A DNA stretch of 64,000 nt. Origin: JBBRMW01 sp965246845. GTDB taxonomy: Bacteria; Chloroflexota; Anaerolineae; Aggregatilineales; UBA2796. The notes below the pieces were generated by a model. That model made no database searches. It was not told where the DNA came from and saw nothing but the letters and a program-made list of their open reading frames with translations. This document shows, piece by piece, positions 49,949 through 58,277 of the stretch. The stretch covers positions 121,193 through 185,192 of the forward strand of contig CBDFFR010000001.1 in the NCBI GenBank assembly GCA_965246845.1, read 5' to 3'. A program made the position numbers and the translations under genes. The stretch's first letter is position 1, and the number at the start of each line of letters is the position of its first letter.

Positions 49949-50962
49949 TCACGCGCGAAAACGCAGCACTTCCCCGTTCAGCAGCCGCACGATCTCCGCG
50001 TAATCCTCCGCGCGACCGGGCGGCAGCGAGGCGGCGGCGGTGTGTGGCGTGAGCAGCAAATTCGAGCGCGGGTCGCGCGCGTAGGCAACCAGCGGATGAT
50101 CGGGCGGGAGCGGCTCATATTCATAGGTATCGAGCGCTGCGCCGGAGAGCTGGCCGCTTTGCAGGTTCGCGATCAGCGCCCGTTCATCGATGATGCTCCC
50201 GCTCCCGGCATGGATCACCACCGCGCCGGGTCTCAGCCGCGCAAAGGCCGCTGCGTTAAGGCTCAGGTCGAGTTCCGGCGCGTAGGGCAGCAGCGATAGC
50301 AGCACGTCCGATTGCGCGAACAGCGCATCGCGTTCCGCGAACGTAATCCCCAGCGCGCCTTCGATCTCCTCTGGGTAACGCTGTCGTTTGTTGTAAACCA
50401 CCGCCGCGGGCGCGAAAGCGCGCACTCGCCGCGCATACTCCACCCCGATTTCGCCCATACCGAGGATGCCGACCGTCTTCTGGTACAGCCCGCCGATGTC
50501 CGTCAGGCCGAGCCAGTTGAATGAAAACGTGTTCTCGTCGCCGCGCTTCGCCGTCTTGCCATGCTCCGCGCTATTCGCCTGCCATAGCGACCGCGCGAGA
50601 TGCTTGAGCGCGGCGAGCGTCATCATCAGGCAATGTTCCGCGACGTAGATTGTCCCGACGACGGGCTGCATCGAGATCGGGATATTGCGCGCCCGCGCCG
50701 CCGCCTCGTCAATCCCGACCAGCAGCGATCCCAGCCGCACGATTCCGCGTAGTGCCGGACATGCCGCGATCAATTCTGCGCTGACCACCTCCGAGCGCTC
50801 GCTGATGATGAACTGCACGCGCGGCAGTAGTGGACGCAATTCATCCAATGCAGGCCGTCGCCGGATCGCGACCTCAAGCTGCGGCGGCGCGTCTTGAAGC
50901 GCCGATTGCTGGTGAAATTCGCCGCGATCTGTCAGGAACAGGACGAGCGGTTTCTCGCTCAT
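49949..50962 (-). CDS. D-2-hydroxyacid dehydrogenase homologue lacking the catalytic Arg
   Basis: This 337-residue protein has an NAD-binding Rossmann fold with GILGMGEIG (about residue 163) and the D-2-hydroxyacid dehydrogenase helix VAEHCLMMTLAAL. The catalytic Glu (YEYEPLPPDHPL) and His (LTPHTAAAS) are present. The loop that normally reads INxARG reads IHAGSGS, so the substrate-carboxylate-binding Arg is replaced by Ser. Activity may be altered or lost. ATGA overlap with the upstream unknown gene fixes the start at 50962. It is the third gene of a kinase-regulator operon. Confidence 0.85.
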   Translation of the reverse strand: MSEKPLVLFLTDRGEFHQQSALQDAPPQLEVAIRRRPALDELRPLLPRVQFIISERSEVVSAELIAACPALRGIVRLGSLLVGIDEAAARARNIPISMQPVVGTIYVAEHCLMMTLAALKHLARSLWQANSAEHGKTAKRGDENTFSFNWLGLTDIGGLYQKTVGILGMGEIGVEYARRVRAFAPAAVVYNKRQRYPEEIEGALGITFAERDALFAQSDVLLSLLPYAPELDLSLNAAAFARLRPGAVVIHAGSGSIIDERALIANLQSGQLSGAALDTYEYEPLPPDHPLVAYARDPRSNLLLTPHTAAASLPPGRAEDYAEIVRLLNGEVLRFRA

Positions 50963-51465
50963 CTGAGCAAACTTAGAGAGACTGGCACGAGCGGCAGCCC
51001 GCACAGTTCATGCAAATTCTGGTCGTCGTCGGCCAGCCGCCCCACCACATCCACCGACAGGCCGGAAACGAGCGCGTCCTGTGCCAGACTCGCGATGTCG
51101 CTCTCTGTCGTGGTCGCGAAAAAATAGGAGAAATCCGCGCCGAGCGGTTCCAGCGTCGCGGGACGCGCGTACCTTCCGGCCTTCATATCATCCAGCGTCG
51201 GCAGCGCGAGATAATCCGCCGGGAAGATGCCGCCGATCACCTCTAGGAACAGCAAATCGGTCCCATCCAGGTCGAGCGCATGGATACGTTCCACGAACCC
51301 GCCGACGCGCACCGCGCCGTCCCACGTCGCCGCATAACCGAGCAGCGGACCATCCGCGCCGCCCCAGCGGATCACCGCCTGCCCCTCGAATTCGCCGTCG
51401 TGGACCATCCCTTCGGCATAGCCGGGGAGCATGATTGTATGCGTTTCGTGTTTATCTGTCGTCAA
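50959..51465 (-). CDS. conserved hypothetical protein in kinase operon
   Basis: This 168-residue soluble protein matches no family I recognise. It has an N-terminal beta-rich part (GQAVIRWGGADGPLLGYAATWDGAVRVGGFVERIHALDL) and an acidic C-terminal half. Both ends overlap neighbours by ATGA: the stop overlaps the dehydrogenase start, and the ATG overlaps the stop of the kinase-response-regulator gene. The three are certainly one transcript, so it may be a target or partner of that regulator. Confidence 0.6.
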   Translation of the reverse strand: MTTDKHETHTIMLPGYAEGMVHDGEFEGQAVIRWGGADGPLLGYAATWDGAVRVGGFVERIHALDLDGTDLLFLEVIGGIFPADYLALPTLDDMKAGRYARPATLEPLGADFSYFFATTTESDIASLAQDALVSGLSVDVVGRLADDDQNLHELCGLPLVPVSLSLLR

Positions 51466-52991
51466 GCGCGTATCTCCTCTACAGTAATCCAGCCCGCGCG
51501 CAGTGCCTTCAACGCGGCGTCGGTTCGCGAACTCACGCCCAGTTTATCCAGGGTGCGCAGCAGCACGCGCGCGACTTGCGTATCCGTCCAGCCGAGCGCC
51601 TGCGCAATTTGCGCGTTTTCCTCGCTGCCGCTGGCGATGGCGCGCACCACGTCGCGCTCTTCTTCGGTGAGCGGGTCCGTCTCGTTCATCATCTGCAAGC
51701 CCTGAACGATGCGCTCCGCGACGCCCTGCCCCAGTACGATATTGCCGCCGAGGACATCATGCACCGCTTGTATCAATTCACGGTCCGATGAGGTCTTGAG
51801 CATGTACCCGTTCGCGCCCGCGCGTAGCGCCTGCATGATGTACGAAGCCTCGTCGCGCCCCGTCAGCACGATGACGAACGTCCCCGGCGCTTCGCGTTTG
51901 ATGATCGGTAGCGCGACCAGCCCCGGCATTTTCGGCATATTCAGGTCGAGCAGCAGCACCTGCGGGTGTATCCTATTTACAAGATCGATTGCGTCCTGCC
52001 CGTTCGAGCCTTCGCCGACGATTTCCAGATCGCTGTCATCGACCAGCATTGCCGCCAGCGTGCGCCGCAGGATCACATGATCATCAACAAGCGCGACCCG
52101 GATGCGCGGCGGCGGCACGGGCGCTACTCCCGGCGACGTAATTGTGCGTGGCATGAACAGGGCATCTGCGTTTGCTTCTGCACCTGCATCCGCGCTCGCG
52201 AGTGCAGCGGCCATCTCCTTCGCGGAGTCGTACCGCGCGGCGGGCTGCTTTTCCAGTGCGCGCAGGATCACCGCTTCCAGCCACGCCGGGATTTCCGGGC
52301 GCAGTTCGCGCGGCGGAACGGGCGCTTTGCTGACCTGCTGGATCAATATCGCGGAAATATCATCCGCATCGAAGGGCAGCGCCCCGGTCAGCAGTTCGTA
52401 CATCACAATCGCGAGCGAATAGAGGTCCGTGCGCGTATCGAGTTTCTTGCCCTGCGCCTGTTCCGGTGAAAGGTACGCGGGTGTGCCGATGATCGATCCC
52501 ACCGCCGTCAGCCGCTTGTCCGCCAGATCGAGCGACAGCGCGAGTCCGAGGTCCATGATTTTGATCGAACTATCCGGCAGCGTGTAGATATTCGCGGGCT
52601 TGATGTCGCGATGGATCAAGCCCATGCTGTGAATATATTCCAGCGCCGCGAGGATTTTGATCGTGAGGTCGGTCACGGTTTCAGGCGCAGCGGGGATCAA
52701 ATCGTGTAGCGGGCGACCGGGAACGAGTTCGCACACGAGGTACATCTGCTCGCCTTCCTGCCCGATGTCGTACATCTGCATGATGCCGGGGTGATTGAGC
52801 ATTCCCGCCGCGCGCCCTTCGCGCTCGAAGCGCTGCCGTGTCGAGGGGTGGACATGTGGCAGCAGCACCTTCACGGCGACCTCCCGATCCAGCCGCGTAT
52901 CCTGCGCACGGAAGACGTTCGCCGTCGCGCCGGAGCCGAGCAGGTCCTCTATCTGGTAACGGTTGCCGAGTTTTTGGCCTTTGGTGATCAC
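51462..52991 (-). CDS. Ser/Thr kinase fused to NarL/LuxR-type response regulator
   Basis: This is a 509-residue three-part fusion. A Hanks-type kinase fills about 12-275: glycine loop GSGATANV, Lys41, HRDIKPAN 127-134, and SPE near 175. Its DFG motif reads DLG at 147-149. After an A/D/P linker comes a receiver domain (about 297-410), with the acidic pair in VALVDDH (303-304), phosphoacceptor Asp near 349 in LLLDLNMP, and conserved Thr and Lys in VIVLTGRDE and GYMLKTS. A LuxR-type helix-turn-helix closes the protein (about 440-500, LTEEERDVVRAIASG...NAQIAQALGWTDTQVARVLL). It joins kinase signalling to a DNA-binding response regulator in one chain. Confidence 0.87.
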   Translation of the reverse strand: MITKGQKLGNRYQIEDLLGSGATANVFRAQDTRLDREVAVKVLLPHVHPSTRQRFEREGRAAGMLNHPGIMQMYDIGQEGEQMYLVCELVPGRPLHDLIPAAPETVTDLTIKILAALEYIHSMGLIHRDIKPANIYTLPDSSIKIMDLGLALSLDLADKRLTAVGSIIGTPAYLSPEQAQGKKLDTRTDLYSLAIVMYELLTGALPFDADDISAILIQQVSKAPVPPRELRPEIPAWLEAVILRALEKQPAARYDSAKEMAAALASADAGAEANADALFMPRTITSPGVAPVPPPRIRVALVDDHVILRRTLAAMLVDDSDLEIVGEGSNGQDAIDLVNRIHPQVLLLDLNMPKMPGLVALPIIKREAPGTFVIVLTGRDEASYIMQALRAGANGYMLKTSSDRELIQAVHDVLGGNIVLGQGVAERIVQGLQMMNETDPLTEEERDVVRAIASGSEENAQIAQALGWTDTQVARVLLRTLDKLGVSSRTDAALKALRAGWITVEEIRA

Positions 52992-53151
52992 AGTACGCGC
53001 GCCGCCGGGGATGTTGAACTGTAGGGTATACGAAGTATAGGTGAATGGGGATGCTTGCGCTACCGCGATCTGGCCTATTTATCGTTCGCGTGGGTACGGC
53101 GTAGCACTACCGTTATACTCTGTTGTGAAAATGCGGGAGCCGCGAATATTC

Positions 53152-55368
53152 ATGCGCCTGATGCGATCCGTGCTGCTGTCCGTACTATCCGGTCTGCTCC
53201 TGTCGTTCGCGCCATTAACTGCAAACCCATCCACCCGCGCGCAGGACACCGCCGCGAACCCCTACATCTACTATTATTCCGATCTCGATAACGCCTTCAT
53301 CATCGAACGCGCCGATGGCACGGAGACGCGCCTGCTCGCGCAGGGACTCATGCCCGACGCGACGAACGGTGTGGATGGTCCGGGCTGGTCGCCTTCCGGG
53401 AAGTGGTTCGCGTGGAACGCGCGCTTCTATGGCGCTTATAACACGCAAAACCTCGGCGCATATGCCATTCGTGCCGATGGTTCGCGCACCATGACCTTTC
53501 CGTACCCGGACGTCAACCTCTATTGGTCGCCTTCTTCCGATTTACTGCTGATGGACTCGCGGCAGTGGGTCAAAAGCCCCACTAAAGACCAGCCTGACCG
53601 CAATATACCAAGCGTCACGTTGCGCCTCATCGATCCTGAACGCGACATCATCTATTGGACCAAAACCATCGCCTTCTACGGCTATTTCAACGAACCGTAT
53701 TCGATTCGCTGGCTCGATGCCGCGCATTTCCTGCTATTCAATACAACTCCATCCCCGAACTCGCTGGAAGCCAAACTGACTTCCTATATCGGCTCAACCG
53801 ATGGACTGGGTGAGCCGCAAGAGATGGTCGTCTACTCCGATGCGTACATGCGGGGCAACGACAGCGCGGTTTTGTTTTTCAGGAATGCAGATAGCGTTTT
53901 AAGCGCCAAAAACATGCTCACCGGGCAGCATTACACCTTTGCAGATTTGAGTTTTGCGCGCGATAAAGAGTTTCCCTTGTTTACGGTCCTCTGGAATCCA
54001 GCACACACACAGGCATTCCTCATCGGGGACAGGGCTTCTTACTTCCTATCACTTGCCGATAACAGAGCGCAAGCGCTTACTCTATCAAACGGGCGCGCCC
54101 TCGTTTCCGATGATTTTTACTTGGGATTGATCGGTGGTTTGTACGAAATGATCTGGTCCCCCTCTGGAAAATATGCACTGTTTGCCGTTGATGACACGCT
54201 GTACAGGTTCGACCCTCTTAGCGGCGCACTTGTTGCGCTGCCATTGCAATTGTTTGCGAATCACGGCGATGGGACGAGCGGCTATGTCAATTGGGAGTGG
54301 CTCTCCGATACCCGCGTCGAAATTTATGATCACGACGTGGGAAAAACCAACATCCGTCGGTTCTATGATCTCGACCTCACTACGTTCACCTTCACAATGC
54401 GCAGCATCCCAGCGCAATATACGTACAGCTTTACCCGCCGCAGCCCGGACGGTCGCCGTCTCGCATGGATGGATGACGGACCGACGCTGTATGACCTCAC
54501 AACAGCCATTTACACGTATGCGCGCCCGCATTCGCGCGGATGGAATAGCATCTACGGAACTGATGTGCGCTGGCACGCTTCCAGTCAATGGCTGCTCACC
54601 TTCGACAACGGAGGGGATTTTCCATGTTGCTTCATGACCAGTATCATGCGACCGGACGGCACACAGCGGCGGGATTTGACAGTAATTTACGGCTCATTGG
54701 ATTTGCTCGGCTGGCTCCCGGAGCGCGTGACCGATCTTGCCAGCCCTGCCGACAAGCCAGTCCACCCGAAGCCACAGAAGATTTTGTCAGGTTGGACAGG
54801 CTGGAGCGCGGATGGCCTTTTTTCGTGGAGTTCTGATAGCAAACAACTGGCAGCAGTCAGCGTGTACGATAAACGAGGCAGTTTCGTCTGGAATATCGAC
54901 ACCGGACAGTACACAATCGATGCTACGAACCATATCTTCGACACTGAATTGCAGCAGACCGGGGGCGGAACATCCATCCCTGTCAGCGCTACACCACAAC
55001 CCTATACAGATGACAATAACGCAACGCCCGTTGGTGAGAATTTCACACTGATCAGGGATGCGGCTGCCCCGCGTCTCGTGGACCGTGCGACAGGCCGCAC
55101 ACTGGTTGCATTTAGCGACCGCAATGCGGCTCCGCTCTCCCCATATAATGTCAGCCTCTCGCCCGATAAATCGCTGCTTGCCGTCGCCTTTGGACGTTTT
55201 ACGCCCGTTTGGATTTACGAAACCGCGACATGGCGCAAGATCGCGACTCTCGCGCACAACGCCTATCAGGTGCAGTTCTCGCCCGATGGCAAATGGCTCG
55301 CGGCAGATGTCTCATGGGACATCGCGCTCTACTCTACGAATAGCCTGCGCGCGACTCCTCACCCTTGA
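53152..55368 (+). CDS. secreted PD40/WD40-like beta-propeller protein
   Basis: This is a 738-residue protein counted from ATG 53152, with a signal peptide (MRSVLLSVLSGLLLSFAPL region, about residues 4-30, ending STRAQ). PD40-like beta-propeller blades follow, marked by WSPSGKWFAW, WSPSSDLLLM, WSPSGKYALFAV, WSSDSKQLAAV, LSPDKSLLAVAF and FSPDGKWLAADV. A proline/threonine stretch separates the last two blades. No enzyme motif is recognised. Possible starts at 53131, 53152 and 53161 all keep the signal peptide. It is divergent from the kinase-regulator operon, and a TATACT box lies at 53114-53119. Confidence 0.8.
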   Translation: MRLMRSVLLSVLSGLLLSFAPLTANPSTRAQDTAANPYIYYYSDLDNAFIIERADGTETRLLAQGLMPDATNGVDGPGWSPSGKWFAWNARFYGAYNTQNLGAYAIRADGSRTMTFPYPDVNLYWSPSSDLLLMDSRQWVKSPTKDQPDRNIPSVTLRLIDPERDIIYWTKTIAFYGYFNEPYSIRWLDAAHFLLFNTTPSPNSLEAKLTSYIGSTDGLGEPQEMVVYSDAYMRGNDSAVLFFRNADSVLSAKNMLTGQHYTFADLSFARDKEFPLFTVLWNPAHTQAFLIGDRASYFLSLADNRAQALTLSNGRALVSDDFYLGLIGGLYEMIWSPSGKYALFAVDDTLYRFDPLSGALVALPLQLFANHGDGTSGYVNWEWLSDTRVEIYDHDVGKTNIRRFYDLDLTTFTFTMRSIPAQYTYSFTRRSPDGRRLAWMDDGPTLYDLTTAIYTYARPHSRGWNSIYGTDVRWHASSQWLLTFDNGGDFPCCFMTSIMRPDGTQRRDLTVIYGSLDLLGWLPERVTDLASPADKPVHPKPQKILSGWTGWSADGLFSWSSDSKQLAAVSVYDKRGSFVWNIDTGQYTIDATNHIFDTELQQTGGGTSIPVSATPQPYTDDNNATPVGENFTLIRDAAAPRLVDRATGRTLVAFSDRNAAPLSPYNVSLSPDKSLLAVAFGRFTPVWIYETATWRKIATLAHNAYQVQFSPDGKWLAADVSWDIALYSTNSLRATPHP

Positions 55369-55413
55369 TTTTTTAGAACAAATGGTCTATATTTAACTCT
55401 GTCTTCAACGCGC

Positions 55414-55520
55414 GGGCGGACACATCGGTCCGCCCCTACAAAACACGTTCGCGCTCTGGTGTAGGGGTCGGGCTTGACCGACCCGCAATCAATGCACTGG
55501 CGGACACGCAGGTCCGCCCC
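55414..55520. repeat. REP-like palindrome cluster (three units)
   Basis: Reversed type 1 (55414-55439, ending CTACA), type 2 variant (55461-55484, GGGTCGG/CCGACCC) and another reversed type 1 (55499-55520) occupy the gap before sbcD. Units face each other, as at 36568-36634. Confidence 0.78.
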
Positions 55521-55621
55521 TTCAAATGCACCGTCTCGCTCATCCTTTTCCAAAATCGAAAGGACTCCCTCGCGTCGTGAACACGCTATACTTGGACGAC
55601 ATCCAACAAGGTCAACCCTGC

Positions 55622-56878
55622 ATGGTCCGCGTCCTGCACTTCGCCGATGTGCATATCGGCATGGAAAACTATGGCAAGATGAACGCCGAGTCCGGCATGA
55701 GTTCGCGCGTCCATGACTTCGCGCGGCGCATGGATGAAATGCTCGAATTCGCCATCGAGAACGGCGTCGAACTCGCCATCTTCGCCGGGGATGCGTTCAA
55801 GAACAAGAACCCCAACCCGACCTTGCAGCGCGAATTTGCGGACCGCATACGCGACCTCTCGGAAATCTGCCCGGTCGTGCTGCTGGTCGGCAACCACGAC
55901 CTCGCGACCAACCGCGAGCGCGCATCCAGCATCGACATTTATACGACCTTGCGGGTCCCGAATGTTTATGTCGGAAACGACTTCCTGATCACTACGGTAG
56001 AAACCGCAGGCGGTCCGGTCGAACTCGCGCTCGCGCCCTACCCGACCCGCGCGCTGCTCTTCCCGGATGCCGAAGAACTGGCCGGGATGGGGATGCGCGA
56101 CCTCGAAGACGCGATGACGCGCCGCCTGATCGCCAAAATCGACGGGCTGGCACGCCGCGCCGCCGAAGCCGAAGCGCCGCGCATCCTCGTCGGCCATTTC
56201 AGCATCGCTGAAGCGCAGGCCGGCAGCGAGCGAACGCTCATGCTTTCGCGTGATATTTCCGTTCCGGTCAGCGAAGTCGCCAACCCGGTCTGGGATTACG
56301 TTGCACTCGGCCACATCCACCGCCATCAGAACCTGACAAAGAACCGTCCCGGCGTGCCGCCCGTCGTCTACAGCGGCAGCCTTGAAGCCATCGACTTCGG
56401 AGAGGAAGGCGACCGCAAGGGCTTCGCATGGATCGACCTCGAACGCGGGCGCACCACATGGAAGTTCATTCCGGTTCACAGCCGCCCGTTCGTCTCGCTC
56501 GATGTGAACGTGCGCGGCTCGCTCACGCCCATTCAGGATATTCTGGATGACATCGCCAAAACGGACGTCACTGACGCGGTGGTGCGCCTGACGATCCCCG
56601 CCGATGAGGATCAGGAGTCGATGTTCACCAACGGCATTGAACAAGTTCGCGCCGCGCTCTACTCCGCGGGAGCCAACCATATCGCAGCAATCGACGTGAA
56701 AATCGAACACATCAAGCGCACGCGCCTCGATGACGGACCGGAAGGCCTAACCAACCTCGAACTCGTGGAGAAATATCTCGAGAGCAATCGCGATATTTCC
56801 AAAGAATGGTTGAATGACCTGCTCGAACGCGCGCAGAAGCTGCTCGACCCGGATATGGAAGAAACCGCTGAGGTGTAG
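55622..56878 (+). CDS. sbcD: SbcD-like DNA repair exonuclease
   Basis: This 418-residue calcineurin-like metallophosphoesterase of the SbcD/Mre11 group has the five metal motifs: DVHIG (about 9-13), GDAF (about 54), GNHD (about 92), GHF (about 185) and GHIHRH (about 225). A cap region follows and a helical C-terminal segment (LELVEKYLESN...LLERAQKLL). With SbcC ATPase it forms a nuclease that processes hairpins and double-strand ends. No sbcC gene follows; the next gene is on the other strand. AAGG lies 11 bases before ATG 55622; the frame upstream is palindrome-derived. Confidence 0.87.
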   Translation: MVRVLHFADVHIGMENYGKMNAESGMSSRVHDFARRMDEMLEFAIENGVELAIFAGDAFKNKNPNPTLQREFADRIRDLSEICPVVLLVGNHDLATNRERASSIDIYTTLRVPNVYVGNDFLITTVETAGGPVELALAPYPTRALLFPDAEELAGMGMRDLEDAMTRRLIAKIDGLARRAAEAEAPRILVGHFSIAEAQAGSERTLMLSRDISVPVSEVANPVWDYVALGHIHRHQNLTKNRPGVPPVVYSGSLEAIDFGEEGDRKGFAWIDLERGRTTWKFIPVHSRPFVSLDVNVRGSLTPIQDILDDIAKTDVTDAVVRLTIPADEDQESMFTNGIEQVRAALYSAGANHIAAIDVKIEHIKRTRLDDGPEGLTNLELVEKYLESNRDISKEWLNDLLERAQKLLDPDMEETAEV

Positions 56879-56879
56879 T

Positions 56880-58142
56880 CTATACGCCCATCTTATTCGG
56901 CAACCCCTGCGCCTTCGCGATGCTAATGCGTTGCGCTTCGTAAATGCTGCGGTGTCCGCTGAATAGATACCCTGTGAAGCACGCGACGGCCAGATACATT
57001 GCGGACCCGCCACCGAACAGTTCCACGCCGAGCAACGTACACGTCACGGGCGTATTGCTCGCCGCTCCGAACACCGCGACGAAGCCGAGTGCCGCGCTGA
57101 ACGCAGGTGGCAAACCGAGCAGCGCGCCCAACGTAGAGCCAAGCGTCGCGCCGATCACAAATAACGGCGTCACCTCGCCGCCCAGAAAGCCCGTACCGAG
57201 CGACAGCGCCGTGAACACCAACTTGAGCAGGAACGCGAATGCGAAGACGCTCCCGCCCGCCAGCGCCGCCGACGCGAGTGGCGAACTCAGGCCGTTGTAG
57301 TCGCGACTGCCGACAAGCAGTGTCAGCCCAATTACTGCGATCCCGCCGATGAACGGACGCAGCGGCGAGTACGCAACCCGCGCCTTCATGAAGTGCTTGA
57401 CCGCGTGCGTCAGTTCGATGAACAGTAGCGCCGCGATGCCGAACGCGATCCCACACAGCGCGACCTTTGCCAGCGTGAGCGGTTCGAGCGGCAGATCGAT
57501 CAAGCGCGGCTGCGCCTCATGCCGGATGCCGAGCGCCCGCGCCACGAGGTCGCCCGTCAATGCGGCGGCCAGACACGGCACAATCGCCTCATACTGCATC
57601 GCGCCGATGTAGCGCACTTCCAGCGCGAAGACGAACCCGGCCAGCGGCGTCCCAAAGACCCCCGCGAAGCCACCCGCTACACCTGCCAGCAGCATATACA
57701 GGCGATCCGCGCGCGGCAGTCGCAGCAGCCGGAACAGCGCATCCGCGAGGCTGGTCCCCATCTGCACGGCGGTCCCTTCGCGCCCGACCGATGCGCCGCC
57801 GAGATGACTGAGAAGCGTCGCGCCGAGAATTAGCGGAGTCATCCGTAGCGGCAGCCGCGCATCGAGCGTATGAAGCTGCTCAATGATCAGCGTATTACCA
57901 CGCGCGGCAGGTCCGGCGTAGCGATGGTATACCCACCCGACCGCGAACCCGACAAAAGGCAGCGTGAACAGCAGCGTCGGGTTATCCAGCCGGAACGCCG
58001 TAATGCGTTCGAGCAGCGTCAGGAACAGCCACGCGGCAGCTCCCGCAACCGCACCGACGAGAGTGCCGAGCGCAGTCCATTTCAGAACAGTAGCCAATGT
58101 CGCGCGTTGTTCGTGCGGCGCGAGTCGTTTAATCGTGAGCAT
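56880..58142 (-). CDS. ClC-family anion channel/antiporter (possible CLC-F type)
   Basis: This 420-residue polytopic membrane protein with ClC signature regions has GGASVGREGTAVQMG (about 120-135, including the gating Glu) and GFLGGEVTPLFVIGATLG (about 325), matching the two anion-binding half-helices. The GREGP motif of chloride-type ClC proteins reads GREGT, a change I associate with fluoride-exporting CLC-F proteins; this needs an alignment. No fluoride riboswitch was recognised upstream. ATG 58142 precedes helix A by 14 residues. A GTG at 58250 would add 36 basic residues, so the start is uncertain. The stop lies 1 base from the convergent sbcD stop. Confidence 0.87.
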   Translation of the reverse strand: MLTIKRLAPHEQRATLATVLKWTALGTLVGAVAGAAAWLFLTLLERITAFRLDNPTLLFTLPFVGFAVGWVYHRYAGPAARGNTLIIEQLHTLDARLPLRMTPLILGATLLSHLGGASVGREGTAVQMGTSLADALFRLLRLPRADRLYMLLAGVAGGFAGVFGTPLAGFVFALEVRYIGAMQYEAIVPCLAAALTGDLVARALGIRHEAQPRLIDLPLEPLTLAKVALCGIAFGIAALLFIELTHAVKHFMKARVAYSPLRPFIGGIAVIGLTLLVGSRDYNGLSSPLASAALAGGSVFAFAFLLKLVFTALSLGTGFLGGEVTPLFVIGATLGSTLGALLGLPPAFSAALGFVAVFGAASNTPVTCTLLGVELFGGGSAMYLAVACFTGYLFSGHRSIYEAQRISIAKAQGLPNKMGV

Positions 58143-58243
58143 AGCACCAATTCTAGCCACAAACGGCAAATAGCCGCCAAGCCGTAGCAAACGCAGCGGG
58201 CGTATATGGTCAAGACGGCTTACAATTCTCAACACTTTCTTGT

Positions 58244-58272
58244 GATTCACTTATGAAAAATATAGGTGAATC
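58244..58272. promoter_or_regulatory. inverted repeat between divergent ClC and cyclase genes
   Basis: GATTCAC (58244-58250) and GTGAATC (58266-58272) form a perfect 7-bp inverted repeat with a 15-base spacer. The right arm covers the ribosome-binding site of the cyclase gene. Confidence 0.35.
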
Positions 58273-58277
58273 GCCGC

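Noticed and set aside
56880..58260. Fluoride riboswitch upstream of the ClC gene
   Set aside because: The gap has GGCGATTCACC-like sequence but no match to the pseudoknot consensus expected for a crcB-type riboswitch.
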